Part shown: piece by piece, positions 46,511 to 57,503 of the stretch
How the letters are laid out: each line of letters opens with the position of its first letter
Numbering within the stretch: the stretch's first letter is position 1
Translations under genes and position numbers: made by a program
The notes under the pieces: generated by a model
What the model was told of the DNA's origin: nothing
What the model saw: only the letters and a program-made list of their open reading frames with translations
Database searches by the model: none
DNA from: Agrostemma githago
Lineage: Eukaryota; Streptophyta; Magnoliopsida; Caryophyllales; Caryophyllaceae
DNA: 64,000 nucleotides
Assembly (NCBI GenBank): GCA_958450325.1
Contig: OY288245.1
Span: forward strand, 64,405,441-64,469,440
Direction of reading: 5' to 3'

Positions 46511-47680
46511 AGATTAGCAACCCAATTCGTTCGTACTGATGACGGGCAATTGTATAAAAAGACGGCACAGGGGGCTCTCCTCCTATGCATCGACAAAATA
46601 CAAGCCGAAAAAGTCATGGCCGAGGTCCACGACGGTGAAAACGGCCCGCATATGAACGCCCATATGCTATCCCGTAAAATCATGAGGCTCGGGTATTACT
46701 GGAACACCATGGAAACAGACTGCCAGTTATACGTCAAGCATTGCCATAACTGTCAGATCTTCGGTAATGTACAGCATATGCCATCTTCCCTGTTATATAC
46801 CATGACATCACCATGGCCATTTTCGACATGAGGTATAGACATAATTGGGAAAGTACACCCTTCCGGGACGGGAAGACATTGCTTCATTTTGGTGGCCATC
46901 GACTACTTCACCAAGTGGGTAGAAGCCGAGTCATACCGTGTCTTGAACGCCAAGCACGTGGCCAAATTTATCCAAAATAAGATTATATGCCGGTATGGGA
47001 TCCCGCACGAATTTATCAGTGATCACGGGACCCACTTTCAAGCTGAAACTACTGCATTACTGGCAAAATACAAAATTCAAAGGCATACGTCCTCACCTTA
47101 CCGACTCCAAACAAACGGAGCGGTAGAAGCGGCCAACAAAACAATTGTCACCATACTTAAAAAGATGGCTGAGAATTATCGGGACTGGCCCGACAAGATA
47201 CCTTTTGCCTTATGGGGATACCGAACTTCAATCCGTACTGCAACCGGAGCAACTCCATATTACCTGACATATGGAATGGAAGCAGTCCAACCGGTTGAGT
47301 TAGAAGTACCATTCCTAAGGATTCTACTTGAAAGCCAAGTACCAGAAGCAGATTGGGTCCAAGCCCGATACGATTCGTTAGTCCTCTTGGACGAACGACG
47401 GTCCCGGGCCCTCAACAATATTCAAGTATATCAAAAGAGAATCCAGCGGGCCTTCAACAAAAGAGTTAGGCCCAGGAAAATCAAAGAAGATGATTTGGTC
47501 CTAAAATCGGTTCGTGCCTTACTACCGGTTGACCCAAGGGGAAAGTTCAAACCCAATTGGGCTGGGCCATATTTAGTCAAGAAAATCCTATCAGGAGGAG
47601 CGGTGATGCTAACGGACCTGGATGGCAACGAGTTCGTCAACCCGACCAACTTGGACCAGCTGAAGCGCTACTACCCATAA
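46511..47680 (+). pseudogene. integrase region
   Basis: The zinc-binding H-H-C-C part is visible (HDGENGPHMNAHMLSRK, HCHNCQIF). A TGA at about 46829-46831 replaces the tryptophan codon expected just before GIDIIG. The catalytic core follows: VAIDYFTKWVEAESY with the first D (GIDIIG also conserved), FISDHGTHFQAE with the second D, then RLQTNGAVEAANKTI with the E. The tail ends ...NEFVNPTNLDQLKRYYP at 47680 without a chromodomain. Integrase inserts the DNA copy; two in-frame stops make this copy inactive. Confidence 0.9.
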
Positions 47681-48080
47681 ACCCCTGTCTCAATGTCATT
47701 TGCAAAAAATTTATAAAACTTTGCCTTTTTATAAATTTTCAAAATTATAGACAAGTCAATAAGTTAGAATTAATTATTCTACCGTCACACATCTCGAATT
47801 AATAATCTTGATGTATTTCGAAAATTGCAAAAAAAATCAAATCAATCAAAATTTTGAACTACGTTTGGTTTGATTCCGCTAATTGTGGATACGTAGGCAA
47901 CCCCTCAAAAGGGTACAACCACTGCAATATCGAAAAGACGGGAACGGTTTCAAATAAGATGTCTTTTATTAATATCTCGATAAACTCGGGAATTAAAAAA
48001 AAAAAAAACGCCAAACACGGCATACACAAAAAATCGCACCACAAAAATAATAATAATATTCAAATAATAAAATACGGAGA
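47681..48080. other. spacer between integrase and the antisense gene
   Basis: AT-rich, with tttataaatttt-type words and an A-run at 47996-48008. It would hold the 3' untranslated region of the antisense gene. No coding signal. Confidence 0.5.
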
Positions 48081-49875
48081 CTAATATCCGGGCGTCTTCC
48101 CCTTTCCCTTGTCCTTCGGGTCGTGTGGAGCCCGAGGTCGTCGAGGTGGGGATGAGCGTTCCCTAATCACAAGGGGAACCTCCTTAGCACGGGCCCGCTT
48201 CTTTGACGACGGGTCTTCAATCGCAGTCTTTGGCCCAAGTCGGGCCCGGACATGCTCGGGTAGCCTATCCCGTGGGCCAAGTCGGTCCTGCATGGCTAGC
48301 CTAGGGCTCAGTCTCCTTTCCAGGTCTGTCTGGGGGCTCAGCTTCCCCCGAGCTCCTTTAGCACCGGACCCCTTAGCTTGAGTCTTAGCCTTCTTCTTTT
48401 GCCCTGACATTAGACGAACTAGGGTAGCTGGAGTGTCTCCCTCATCAAAGAACCCCCTGTTGTCTTTAGTCTGTTCTCTCCTCAGCAGGTCAAAGGATTC
48501 ATCAACCTTCAAAGCAGCTCGGGCTTTAGCATCACCTGCTTTAGTCCACTTGGTATATGAGTCTGAAACCCAAATCGAATGCCGAGATTTGGAAACGGGC
48601 CAAGTATGCCGGGTGTACCATCTTTGCATCCACGTGTCGCACATCACATCCGTCAATTGGGTAGGATCACTCACAATGGCCTTTATTTCTGGTATCCGCT
48701 GAGTTCGTCCATACTGCCTTAGTATGCGATCCGGGTAGAGATGAACCGTTTGGTTGAAGGACAAGATCACTTGGTAACAGGCCCTCTCCCTCGGGTCCAA
48801 ACCTGACCAAGCCGGGATGGGCCACCATGGCACGACCCATCGAATCAACCGCCCACCGTGGATTGATAGCACCTCATCCCAATATTTTTGGCTAATCAAG
48901 CGAGAAAAATCGATGGCCCGTCTCCTCGTCATCAACTGGTTATGGCGGTAATTGCTGGCATCAAGTAGGGGATCTATCAGCGATAGCCTCTCATAAAGCC
49001 AAATCTGAAAAAAGAGAACAAAAGCATTAGATCTCGAGACGAGGCGGACGACACTCAATCGAGTGTCAGCGTGACTCGATCGAGTGGCATCCCTGGAAGC
49101 AAACATGAAGCTTTTTTTTACGAAGGCACTCGATCGAGTGCCAGGGTGACTCGATCGAGTGCCCACTGCAGTAGCTGAGTTCTCGAAAAATTCAAAAATC
49201 GAGGAATCGAAAAGTAAAAAAAATCCGACTTACTTGCAACAAACGGGTGCTTCCGGTGAAACGAACGGACTGATCCCTTTTGCGATTATCCAATCCTTGA
49301 ATGATTTCGCCCGTGATTAACCAAGCCGGACTATGTTCAGTCTCCATCAAATCCACCACGGTTATGAGACGGGCATTACCCATGCAAGATAACCAATCCA
49401 TGTGACCTTCAAAAGCATAAACATGGAGCATGCAGAATGAAAAGGCCCTACGGCTATGGGCTGACCTTACCCGGACATCATGCGGGTTCATGAATTTCTC
49501 GGCCAAGTCGATCAGAGAAATGTCGTCACCTTCCATCATACGGGACACTTCGTTATGGGATAGCCCTAAAAATTCCCTCAACTTCCTCCTTGGATCGTAG
49601 ACTGAATACGGGACGGCGGGCCGAAGCATCGGGTTCCATCCTCCTATAGCTGCGATCTCCTCAGGTAAAGGGCAGATCTCGCCCCGAGGGAAGGCAAAGA
49701 CATGGTATATGTCATCCCAGTAAGCCAAGCAAGCATCCAAGAAGTAACGATCTACCACCATCTGACGGAACGGGTACAGCTGAGTTATACCCGTCTGTTT
49801 CAAAACCACCCTGTCGGCATCCCTAAACTGTCGGGACCATGCTTGCAACATAGCGCTCAACCTATCGATTCCCAT
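48081..49875 (-). CDS. antisense accessory gene, plant-mobile-domain-like, two exons
   Basis: Exon 1 runs 49875-49234 (214 codons from MGIDRLSAMLQAW) and exon 2 runs 49004-48081 (307 codons plus stop). They are joined by a 229-base phase-0 intron with GTAAGT donor and TTTTTTCAG acceptor; the product is 521 residues. Exon 1 and the start of exon 2 resemble the plant mobile domain: a helical core with RRAFSFCMLHVYAFEGH, TGEIIQGLDNRKR, and FTGSTRLLQ joined to IWLYERL. It continues with WRV-type blocks and ends in a basic, charged tail (KKRARAKEV, KDKGKGKTPGY) that may bind nucleic acid or act in the nucleus. Antisense extra genes are known in the Grande/Tat branch. The function is not known. It has no stop or frameshift although pol in the same copy is broken. 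Confidence 0.8.
49005..49233 (-). other. intron of the antisense gene, carrying a palindrome quartet
   Basis: Donor GTAAGT at 49233-49228 and acceptor CAG at 49007-49005. Inside are four palindromes starting at 49052, 49073, 49127 and 49148 (CACTCAATCGAGTG, GACTCGATCGAGTG, CACTCGATCGAGTG, GACTCGATCGAGTG), with intervals 21, 54 and 21. This is the same arrangement as in the LTRs. The DNA between pairs (catgaagctttttttacgaa) also resembles the LTR spacer near 40075-40090, which suggests copying between sites. Confidence 0.85.
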
Positions 49876-49995
49876 GCTGGATTTCTTAAAAGGATAAAGA
49901 GACTTTCTTTTTGCCTTAAGGGAAATAAGGAGAATTTCTTTATAAGAGATTAATTTGTGATGGGAATTATGAAGAAAACCAAGGGCATAGAGGGC

Positions 49996-50003
49996 TATAT
50001 ATA
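49996..50003 (-). promoter_or_regulatory. TATA box for the antisense gene
   Basis: On the minus strand ctaatgCTATATATAGCCC gives a strong TATA box about 120 bases upstream of the ATG at 49875. That spacing leaves room for a leader of about 90 bases. It implies the antisense gene has its own promoter inside the element and does not depend on the LTR. Confidence 0.6.
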
Positions 50004-50034
50004 GCATTAGCCTTGCACACCCTTTCCATATCAC

Positions 50035-50540
50035 TTTTAGGAAAGTTTCCTAATTGCAAACGGAATCGAGCCACAAGCGTAGTCTCGATACTAGTGTGGA
50101 AATAATCATCCCGAACTTTCCTAATTTCTTTAGAGTCAATTTCAAAAATTTCAAAATTTCAAAATTCCAAAATGTCAAATTTTCAAAAATTCAAAAGGTC
50201 ATTTTCCCCAGGACGAGTCATTTTTACTACCTACGTGTTGCATGCATTTTGTGTAACTCATACAGGTACGACTCCAGCAAGGCATGCAAGCCAATCAAAT
50301 CTCCCCAGCAGCATTTCCCCAGGATGACACGGAATGGGCCAACACACAGGCGCACCCAGGACTTACGCTACAGGTTCAAATTCCCCACGGGAACACTGTC
50401 ATCAAGCACAGGTATGATTTCTGCCTTATGGCTGGCGAGCCCTTCACGCAAGTCTAATGGACTATAAACGACCCGAACGGAAGTCTACCAGGTCTAAACG
50501 GGCTTGGTAGCTACTCTTACATTCGCCCTGTCCAAGCCTC
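50035..50540. other. 3' interior of the Tat-like element before the polypurine tract
   Basis: Contains a short run of ttcaaaatttcaaaattccaaa-like units (50135-50190) and a C-rich part with no domain. The 137-codon plus-strand frame there is not recognisable. Confidence 0.45.
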
Positions 50541-50557
50541 AGTCAGAGTGGCGGCTC
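50541..50557 (+). other. probable polypurine tract
   Basis: agtcagagtggcggctc directly precedes the 3' LTR start. It is purine-rich but interrupted by pyrimidines, so either it is mutated or the true primer is short (gagtggcgg). Confidence 0.5.
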
Positions 50558-51418
50558 TGTAGACACCCGCATTTTGACTGCCAGGTGTCTATGGCAGTTT
50601 CCATAAATCACCCGATGATGATCGGACGCTAACATGTTTCTACGCGCTCGGATACGGGCTCAAATTCATTAATCGCTGGCTAACACACTCACAGAGTACA
50701 AATATCACAAAATCAACGTCGAATCCAGGCCCAGTGGATCATTCCGAGTCGAACAAGACTAATTTGGGCCAAAATCGATACCGGAAATAAAACCGACTTT
50801 TCACGATTGGGTCAACCCCGGTCAAAGTCATTTCCGAGACACACAAAACAACCATCAAAAGTCCAAGTCAAACACAAAACCCATCAAGCAATCGAGGTCA
50901 AGGTCCAAAACAAGACCCGTGCGACCCATCTAGGCCACTCGATCGAGTGAACTGTCTACTCGATCGAGTGACCTGTCCACTCGATCGAGTGGGCCGACTT
51001 TGAGCCCGGCGGCTGGCATAACGGGCCACTCGACCGAGTTGGCCTCCTACTTGATCGAGTAGCCCTAAATCGATGCCCTAGCCTAGCCTATATATACACC
51101 CCATGCAACACCCTACAACACATCTTTCACATCTACAAAAAAACCCTAGAGCACCCTACACTACGTCCTCTACAAACCCTAGACAAACCCTAAGCAAAAC
51201 CCTAGCAAATCGACATTAAACAAACCCTAAACCTAGTTTTAGGAATCCAACCCGAGCCACCACAACTTAGCCTCCATATACCTCGAAGACTCTCGTGTCA
51301 TAGCCGCGTTTACGAGCCTTAGTCCGAGACAAAAACATGTAGGTTGAGGGTGACAAACCTCTTTCTTTTCCTCCTTTTTCTTTGCGTTGTCATCTTCCTC
51401 TCTTTCCCGTTTTTTTCG

Positions 51419-51507
<89 letters not shown>

Positions 51508-51532
51508 TATTATTATTATTATTATTATTACG

Positions 51533-51582
<50 letters not shown>

Positions 51583-53235
51583 TACGTTTATTATTATTAT
51601 TATTATTATTATTACGATTATTATTATTATTATTATTATTATTTACCTCGTTATCATTATTGCATCATAATATCAGTAATATCGTTAGTATCAAAATATT
51701 AAAATACTCATTGATTTGTGTCAAGTAAGAAGGATATCGAGATAAGAAAACACGAACATACAAGTGTACTGCACACAGCGTTGACGGTCGCTTATCCCGG
51801 TACCCCGATTATTTGATTATTGAGATGAGTCAACTTAAACAAGAATTCGTCATTATTTCTCGTCGTTATCATCTTTAATATTGAATTCATCGAATTTTCT
51901 AAAATCAATTTTAATAAGGGTCGAAACCCGTTGACACGAATCCGACATCACGATCTCTAGGGATTTATCGATGTCGGAGAAGTCGAGGGAATCAAGTTCT
52001 TTTATTATTTAATCAAAGAGTCAATCTTTCTAAATCGCATTAAATCAACTTAGGGCAATTTTCGTTGATGCTAAATAATTGTCAAAACAATTCTTTAGAA
52101 TTATGACATTATTAACGCGGAGAAAATTTAATCACATCTCAATAATCTATTTAAAACGATTTTCGACATAAAACACGATTTACAAATGAATCTTAATTCG
52201 TACAGAGGGCATTCGACCGAGTGCCTAGCCCACTCGGTCGAGTGGCACCTCAAAATCAAGTCAGAATGCTAATCACGATCACCACTCGATCGAGTCTCAC
52301 AGTGACTCGGTCGAGTGGCCATGTACTCGACCGAGTTGGTCAATAACTCGGCCGAGTACGGTCCATAATGCAAAACAGAATCACTTTTTACAGGCCTACT
52401 CGATCGAGTCCATCGACCGCTCGATCGAGTAGCCTCATAACGACTAAAACGCAAGTCGTACATTATTCTATTTTTTCAAACTCGATAGTATTTTACGACT
52501 TAGGTCAACATGCGTATAATTAATCACATGTATACTATCTTTTCAAATCGTGCATCCTCATATTTGCATCTTTTCAATTCAATTCAATAGTTGCAAACCG
52601 TTATTATTCGTTTCTTTACATCGTTTACTAACGCGTTTTTTGTTTCTTTTGTCAATTTAATTATTGTTCGTTTATTGTACTAAATGAACCCACATGCTAA
52701 AATTCCACTTTGACGTAGAATTAATTGCATTAAATTGACTTAGAAACCCGTTTCAATTCCGTTCGCATGTTTAGGGAAAGTAAATCTTTGGATATCATTT
52801 TTCCCGTTTTACTAGCACGCGTATTAGAAAGTCATTCGAGTTCTTAGTAGAGGCCGCTAATGTGCGGGCGGGGTTGGGTGTCCTTTGTGGGCTTCCCAAC
52901 ACGTACCCTCACCCCTTACTCAGAACCTCGGTTTTCGGATGCCCGAAACCGTTGGCGAACGAGAGTCATTCAATATACGATTAACCGCTCAAGTCGGCAT
53001 CTATATCGATATGCAAAGGGACGAGCCCAATAAACTCTGACATCGGAAATGGGCCGTATTTTGTATACGGCCCACTACGACATAGAGTGGGCTCGAACGG
53101 TTCCGAATAACCATAAAATTCGGTGGCGACTCCACATAGACCTAAATTTCAATTCGATCCTTCTCATATGGAGATTCATTCGCCTACCCAAACCCGCGCG
53201 TGGCCGCGTCGGGGTGGACCTATGTCATGTCCACA
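50558..53235 (+). repeat. 3' LTR of the Tat-like element
   Basis: 2678 bp, the partner of 38283-40932. Differences include one extra 21-bp palindrome unit near 50957, a rearranged (TTA)n tract, and scattered substitutions. TATA box at 51089-51096. It ends GTCCACA before the ATGTG target duplication. Confidence 0.95.
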
Positions 53236-53305
53236 ATGTGTTATCTGACATGACTGATGAGGGTAGGGTTTAAGATTTGAGTGACTCGATGAACATTTAG
53301 AGTAA

Positions 53306-54530
53306 GGGTCCATTTAGATAACAAAATAAGAGGGAAAGAGAGGGGAGGGAGAAGGAGGGAAGGGAAGGGAAAAAGATGGTTGTTTGGATAACATGAATGA
53401 GGGAAGGAGAAGGAGAGGAATATTGATAAAAGTGTCTTTTATTAAGGAGGAACCTATGTAACCTTTGTAATTACGATTATTAATTTTTAACTCATTTAAA
53501 TATAAAAAAAATGAATTAAAAATTGATAAAAAAAAGTTTTTTTTATTATTTTATTTTTAATCAGCTCAACTTACTGACTCACTCGTAATTTTTTTATTCG
53601 CTTTATTATCCTAACCGACTCATCCGCGATGAAAAAAAAAATATGACATAAAAAAACTGAATTGAATGTGTCTAAACTGAATTAAACTGAATCCATCTAA
53701 CTGGAGTGAACTGAAAGTGTCTGAATATAAGTCCACAAGAACAGGGCGTTCTCTTAACCCGACTCACCCATAAGGACCATAACGGAAAAAACAAAGCGTC
53801 ATAATTTTTTTATCCTAACCCGACTCAACCGTAACGAAAAAAAGGCGTCGTAATTTTTTTTATACGTTTTCTTATCCTAACCCAACTCACACGTATCAGT
53901 GGAAAAAAAAAGTTGTCATAATTGATCCTAACTCGACTCACCTGTAACGGGGAAAAAAAAAGTCGTTGTAATTTATCCTAATTCGACTCATCCGTAATGG
54001 AAAAAAAAGGTCGTCGTAATTTTTTTGTCCTAACCTGACTCACAAATATCGGAAAAAAGAGCAAATTGTCGTAATTTATCCTAACTCGACTCACCCGTAA
54101 CGGGAAAATAAATTGTCGTAATTTTTTTATTCTAACCTGACACACAAGTATTGGAAAAAAATCGTCGTAATTTATCCTAGCCCGACTCACGCGTAACGGG
54201 GAAAAAAATAGTCGTGATTTTTTTATCTTCACCCGACTCACCCGTATCGGGAAAAAAAATCGTCGTACGCTTTTTTTATCCTAGCCCGATTTACTAGTAT
54301 TGGGAAAAAAAAAAGTTTGTGAATGGTTGTGAATGAGTGAAAAATGTTGGAGGAATACGTTTTGTTAGTAAGGACAAATTAGTAACTATGTAATTAATGG
54401 AAAAACACTCATTTTCCTTCTAAATCTTGTCTAAGTTGGCAATATTTTATTTTACACTAAAATGAATAAATCTTCCCTCACTTTCCCTCCCCTCCCTTTC
54501 CCTCCATTTCCCCTTATCCAAACACACCTA
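53306..54530. mobile_element. minisatellite-bearing MITE-like element, copy A
   Basis: It starts GGGTCCATTTAGATAACAAA after a TAA and ends ...CCCCTTATCCAAACACACC, the inverted form of a GGGTGTGTTTGGATAAGGGG end. Between them, about a dozen degenerate units of 45-60 bp (gactcacccgtaacggg + A-run + gtcgtcgtaattttttatcc) fill 53570-54320. Purine-rich gaggga tracts sit just inside the left end. It has no transposase. The GGGCCTGTTTGGATAA-type ends are common in plant MITEs, but I cannot fix the superfamily. Confidence 0.55.
53570..54320. repeat. minisatellite array in copy A (about 45-60 bp units)
   Basis: Units carry cgactcacccgtaacgg, an A-run of 5-9, then gtcgtcgtaatttttttatcc. A shorter array with the same unit is at 57830-58200 in copy B. 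The small frame on the minus strand (53978-54241) is just the translated repeat. Confidence 0.8.
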
Positions 54531-54565
54531 GGGCCTGTTTGGATAACAAAATAGGAGGGAAAGGG

Positions 54566-57472
54566 CCAATCTCAAGGTGTCCAGGGGGTTCCTGAAGCTC
54601 TCGTGGGGGTCGAGAAGAGAGTAACGGAGGAGATGAACACTATGCTCACTAAACCTATTGCCGACGAGGAAGTGAAACGAGCTTTGTTTGAGATGCACCC
54701 GAATAAAGCTCCGGGTCCGGACGGGATGCACGCGATCTTTTATCAGAAACATTGGGATATTGTCGGCCCGGACATATGTCGCTTTATCAACCAATGGTGG
54801 ACCGCGGGTGGGAATTTGGAGGACATCAATCAGACATCGGTTGTTCTTATTCCTAAAACGGCGAGCCCGAGGAGCTTGGTGGAGTATAGGCCGATAAGCC
54901 TATGTAACGTATTATATAAAATCATCTCTAAAGTTCTCGCGAATCGACTGAAGCCCCTTATGAATGTAATAATCTCAGAAGAGCAAAGTGCTTTTACAAC
55001 TGGAAGACTCATTACTGATAATGCACTTATTGCTTTTGAGATATTCCACGCGATGAAAAGGGGTGGATAGGGGAAGCATGGGAACATCGCGCTTAAACTC
55101 GACATGAGCAAAGCGTATGATAGAGTGGAGTGGGACTTCCTTGAGGCAATGATGAGAGCCATGGGGTTTGAGGACGGATGGACGCGGCGGGTCATGAGAT
55201 GCATCACGTCAGTCTCCCACGCCTTCGTTATCAATGGGGAGTTGGCGGGAAGGGTTATTCCGTCGAGGGGCTTGAGGCAGGGGGGCCCGATTTCTCCGTA
55301 TTTGTTCCATATGTGCGCCGGCGCTTTTTCGTACCTGATAAAGCGTGTTGTTCAAGCCCGAGAATTGCACGGCATCCGTGTGTGTAGAGGGGCACCCGTG
55401 ATTTCGCACCTATTTTTTTGCAGATGATAGTATTCTCTTTGCAAGGGCTACCTTGGAAGAATGCTCGAAGATAGCTAATTTAATTAGCCAGTATGAACGA
55501 GCTTCGGGACAGAAAATTAACTATGCCAAATCGGAGGTAGTTTTTAGTAAAAGAGTTTCCAGCCATCTTCGAGGAAGAGTCGGGGAAATCATGGGAGTCC
55601 GGGAAGTAACTAAACACGAAAAATACCTCGGCCTCCCCACCATGATAGGCCGGTCCAAGAAAGCAATATTCATGGGCCTTAAAGACCGAGTTTGGAAGAA
55701 AATCAATGGGTGGAAGGAAAAATTACTATCCAAGCCGGGTAAGGAAATCCTTATTAAGGCGGTGGCCCAGGCGATTCCGACCTATATGATGAGTATTTTC
55801 TCCATCCCGGAGGGTGTGATTCAGTAACTGCACAAAACGATGGCGAGATTCTGGTGGGGTTCCACGGAGGCGAAGCGGAGGCGAAGCGGAAGTTGCACTG
55901 GGTGAAATGGGAGAAATTATGTGAAGCAAAGGGGAAAGGCGGCTTGGGATTCCGTGACATGAGAGTATTTAATCATGCTCTTTTGGCAAAACAGGTTTGG
56001 AGACTCCATACCTGCCCGTCATCTCTCGTGGCGCGGGTGCTGAAGGCCCGGTACTATAAACACTCCTCGGTTTTGGATGCTAGAAGGGGTTATGACCCGA
56101 GTTATTGTTGGAGGAGTTTATGGGGTGCTAAACCGCTTCTCCTTGATGGGCTCAAATGGCGTGTTGGGGATGGTATGGATATTAATGTTTGGTCCGATGC
56201 TTGGATCCCAGGACCAACGTCTGCTAGGATTCCAGCCCCACTTGGAGGCCGATGCTGACTTGCGAGTTTCGGAGTTGATTGATCATACCAACCGAGAATG
56301 GGACCTGACCCGATTACGAGAGATATTAGTTGAGACGGATGTGCGAGCTGTCTTGGAGCTTCCCCTGTCTATCAATTCTATCCCGGATGCTCTGTTTTGG
56401 TGGCCAACCAAGGATGGGGTTTTCTCGGTCAGGTCGCCGTACCAATTAGGGTGCCAAGGAGGCGGGCTATTTGGGCAGGCTGCGACTTTGAGTAGTCCAA
56501 CACCGATATGGAAGCTAATCTGGAAAATGAATATTCCCCCCAAACTTGCCCACTTCCTTTGGAGGGTGTGCTCGGAGACTTTGGGAGTTAGATGTAAACT
56601 CCACGCTCGACACTGTATCGACTCCCCGGTCTGTGGACTCTGCCAACAAGAAGAGGAAAATATGCCTCATGCTCTTTGGGGTTGTGTTAGGACGAGATGG
56701 GTGTGGGTAGGTTCCGAGTTCGAACAGGTTTTGGAGCAAATGGATACAGCTGCTCCTTTCCTGGAGGAGTTACAGAAGGTGTTGGACGGGTTTGATATTA
56801 TGGAAAGAGTGAGGTTTCTAACACTTGCTTGGGCGACTTGGTCCATTCGCAACACCATGCTTTTTGAAGAAAACCCGGCCCCTCCGGCTATTATTCTCCA
56901 GAGCCTGTTGGCATTTGTTCGCGATTATTCGCTCTACCACCACTCGGTTTCAGCTGGGATGGGTCCGTCTGCTGGAGTCGGGGGAAACTGTTGGCGCAAA
57001 CCGGAGGGGGGAGCAGTCAAGCTCAATTTCGATGCTGCCATCTTGACCGACTGTGAGATCGGGCTGGGCTTCGTGTTACGAGATGGAGAGGGACGGGTGT
57101 TAATGGTTGGAAGTAGAAGAGTTCGAGCCCGGTGGTTACCTGAGATTGCTGAGGCTAAGGCAGCATGCTTCGGGCTCTAGAGGGTGTACGAAGGTGGCTT
57201 CCGTGACATCATGTTGGAAGGAGATTCCCTCATTGTTACTCGTAATGTGTCGCTTGGGGTTTTGTGGCGGAATCCTTGTGGGTGTATCCTCGATGACATT
57301 TCCTTTCTGCTTAGTCGCTTCTCGTCTTTTTGTTGCATGCATGTAAAGCGTAGTGGTAATACCGTTGCTCACTGGACGGCGAGACTTTGCACCACAGTGG
57401 GGAGCGAGTCTGTAATGGTTTCGAACTTTCCACCAACTATTACCGAGTTGGCGGAAGTTGACTTAATATAAC
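54566..57472 (+). pseudogene. LINE ORF2 remnant: reverse transcriptase, zinc-binding domain, RNase H
   Basis: Domains in order: RT (NKAPGPDGMHAIFYQKHW, YRPISLCNVLYKIISK, then KLDMSKAYDRVEWDF, GLRQGGPISPYLF and the catalytic ADDS at about 55421); a conserved EKYLGLPTMIGRSK block; the zinc-binding RT-associated domain (KMNIPPKLAHFLWRV with clustered C/H, 56520-56700); and a C-terminal RNase H (KLNFDAA near 57020, EGDSLIV near 57220). Lesions: TAG at 55068-55070; an extra T in a T-run near 55412; TAA at about 55825; a tandem 11-bp duplication (gaggcgaagcg) near 55869-55890 that shifts the frame; a frame change near 56245; TAG at 57178. Inactive. Confidence 0.9.
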
Positions 57473-57503
57473 GGGCTACGCTTTATCAAAAAAAAAAAAA
57501 AAA
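54566..57503 (+). mobile_element. LINE (plant L1 type), 5'-truncated, with poly-A and 18-bp target duplication
   Basis: It is bordered by AAAATAGGAGGGAAAGGG before (54548-54565) and after (about 57501-57518) a 3' A-run (57488-57504). Target-primed integration leaves exactly this combination. The body begins mid-ORF2 (before the RT domain), so ORF1 and the endonuclease are missing, as usual for 5' truncation. Confidence 0.9.

Larger units (their letters stand above)
38283..53235 (+). mobile_element. full-length Tat/Retand-like Ty3/gypsy LTR retrotransposon (14.95 kb)
   Basis: LTRs at 38283-40932 and 50558-53235 start TGTAGACACCCGC and end GTCCACA. They are bordered by the perfect 5-bp target duplication ATGTG (38278-38282 and 53236-53240). 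The interior has a primer binding site, gag-protease, reverse transcriptase, RNase H, a second (archaeal-type) RNase H and integrase in gypsy order. A long 3' region carries a gene on the opposite strand. Dual RNase H, no chromodomain and an antisense extra gene mark the Tat branch. Pol is broken by two frameshifts and two nonsense codons, so the element is no longer autonomous. LTR divergence by eye is about 1-2% outside the microsatellites. Confidence 0.95.

Noticed and set aside
41348..47680. Endogenous pararetrovirus as the source of the gag-RT region
   Set aside because: An integrase, two LTRs, a target duplication and a primer site make it a Ty3/gypsy retrotransposon.
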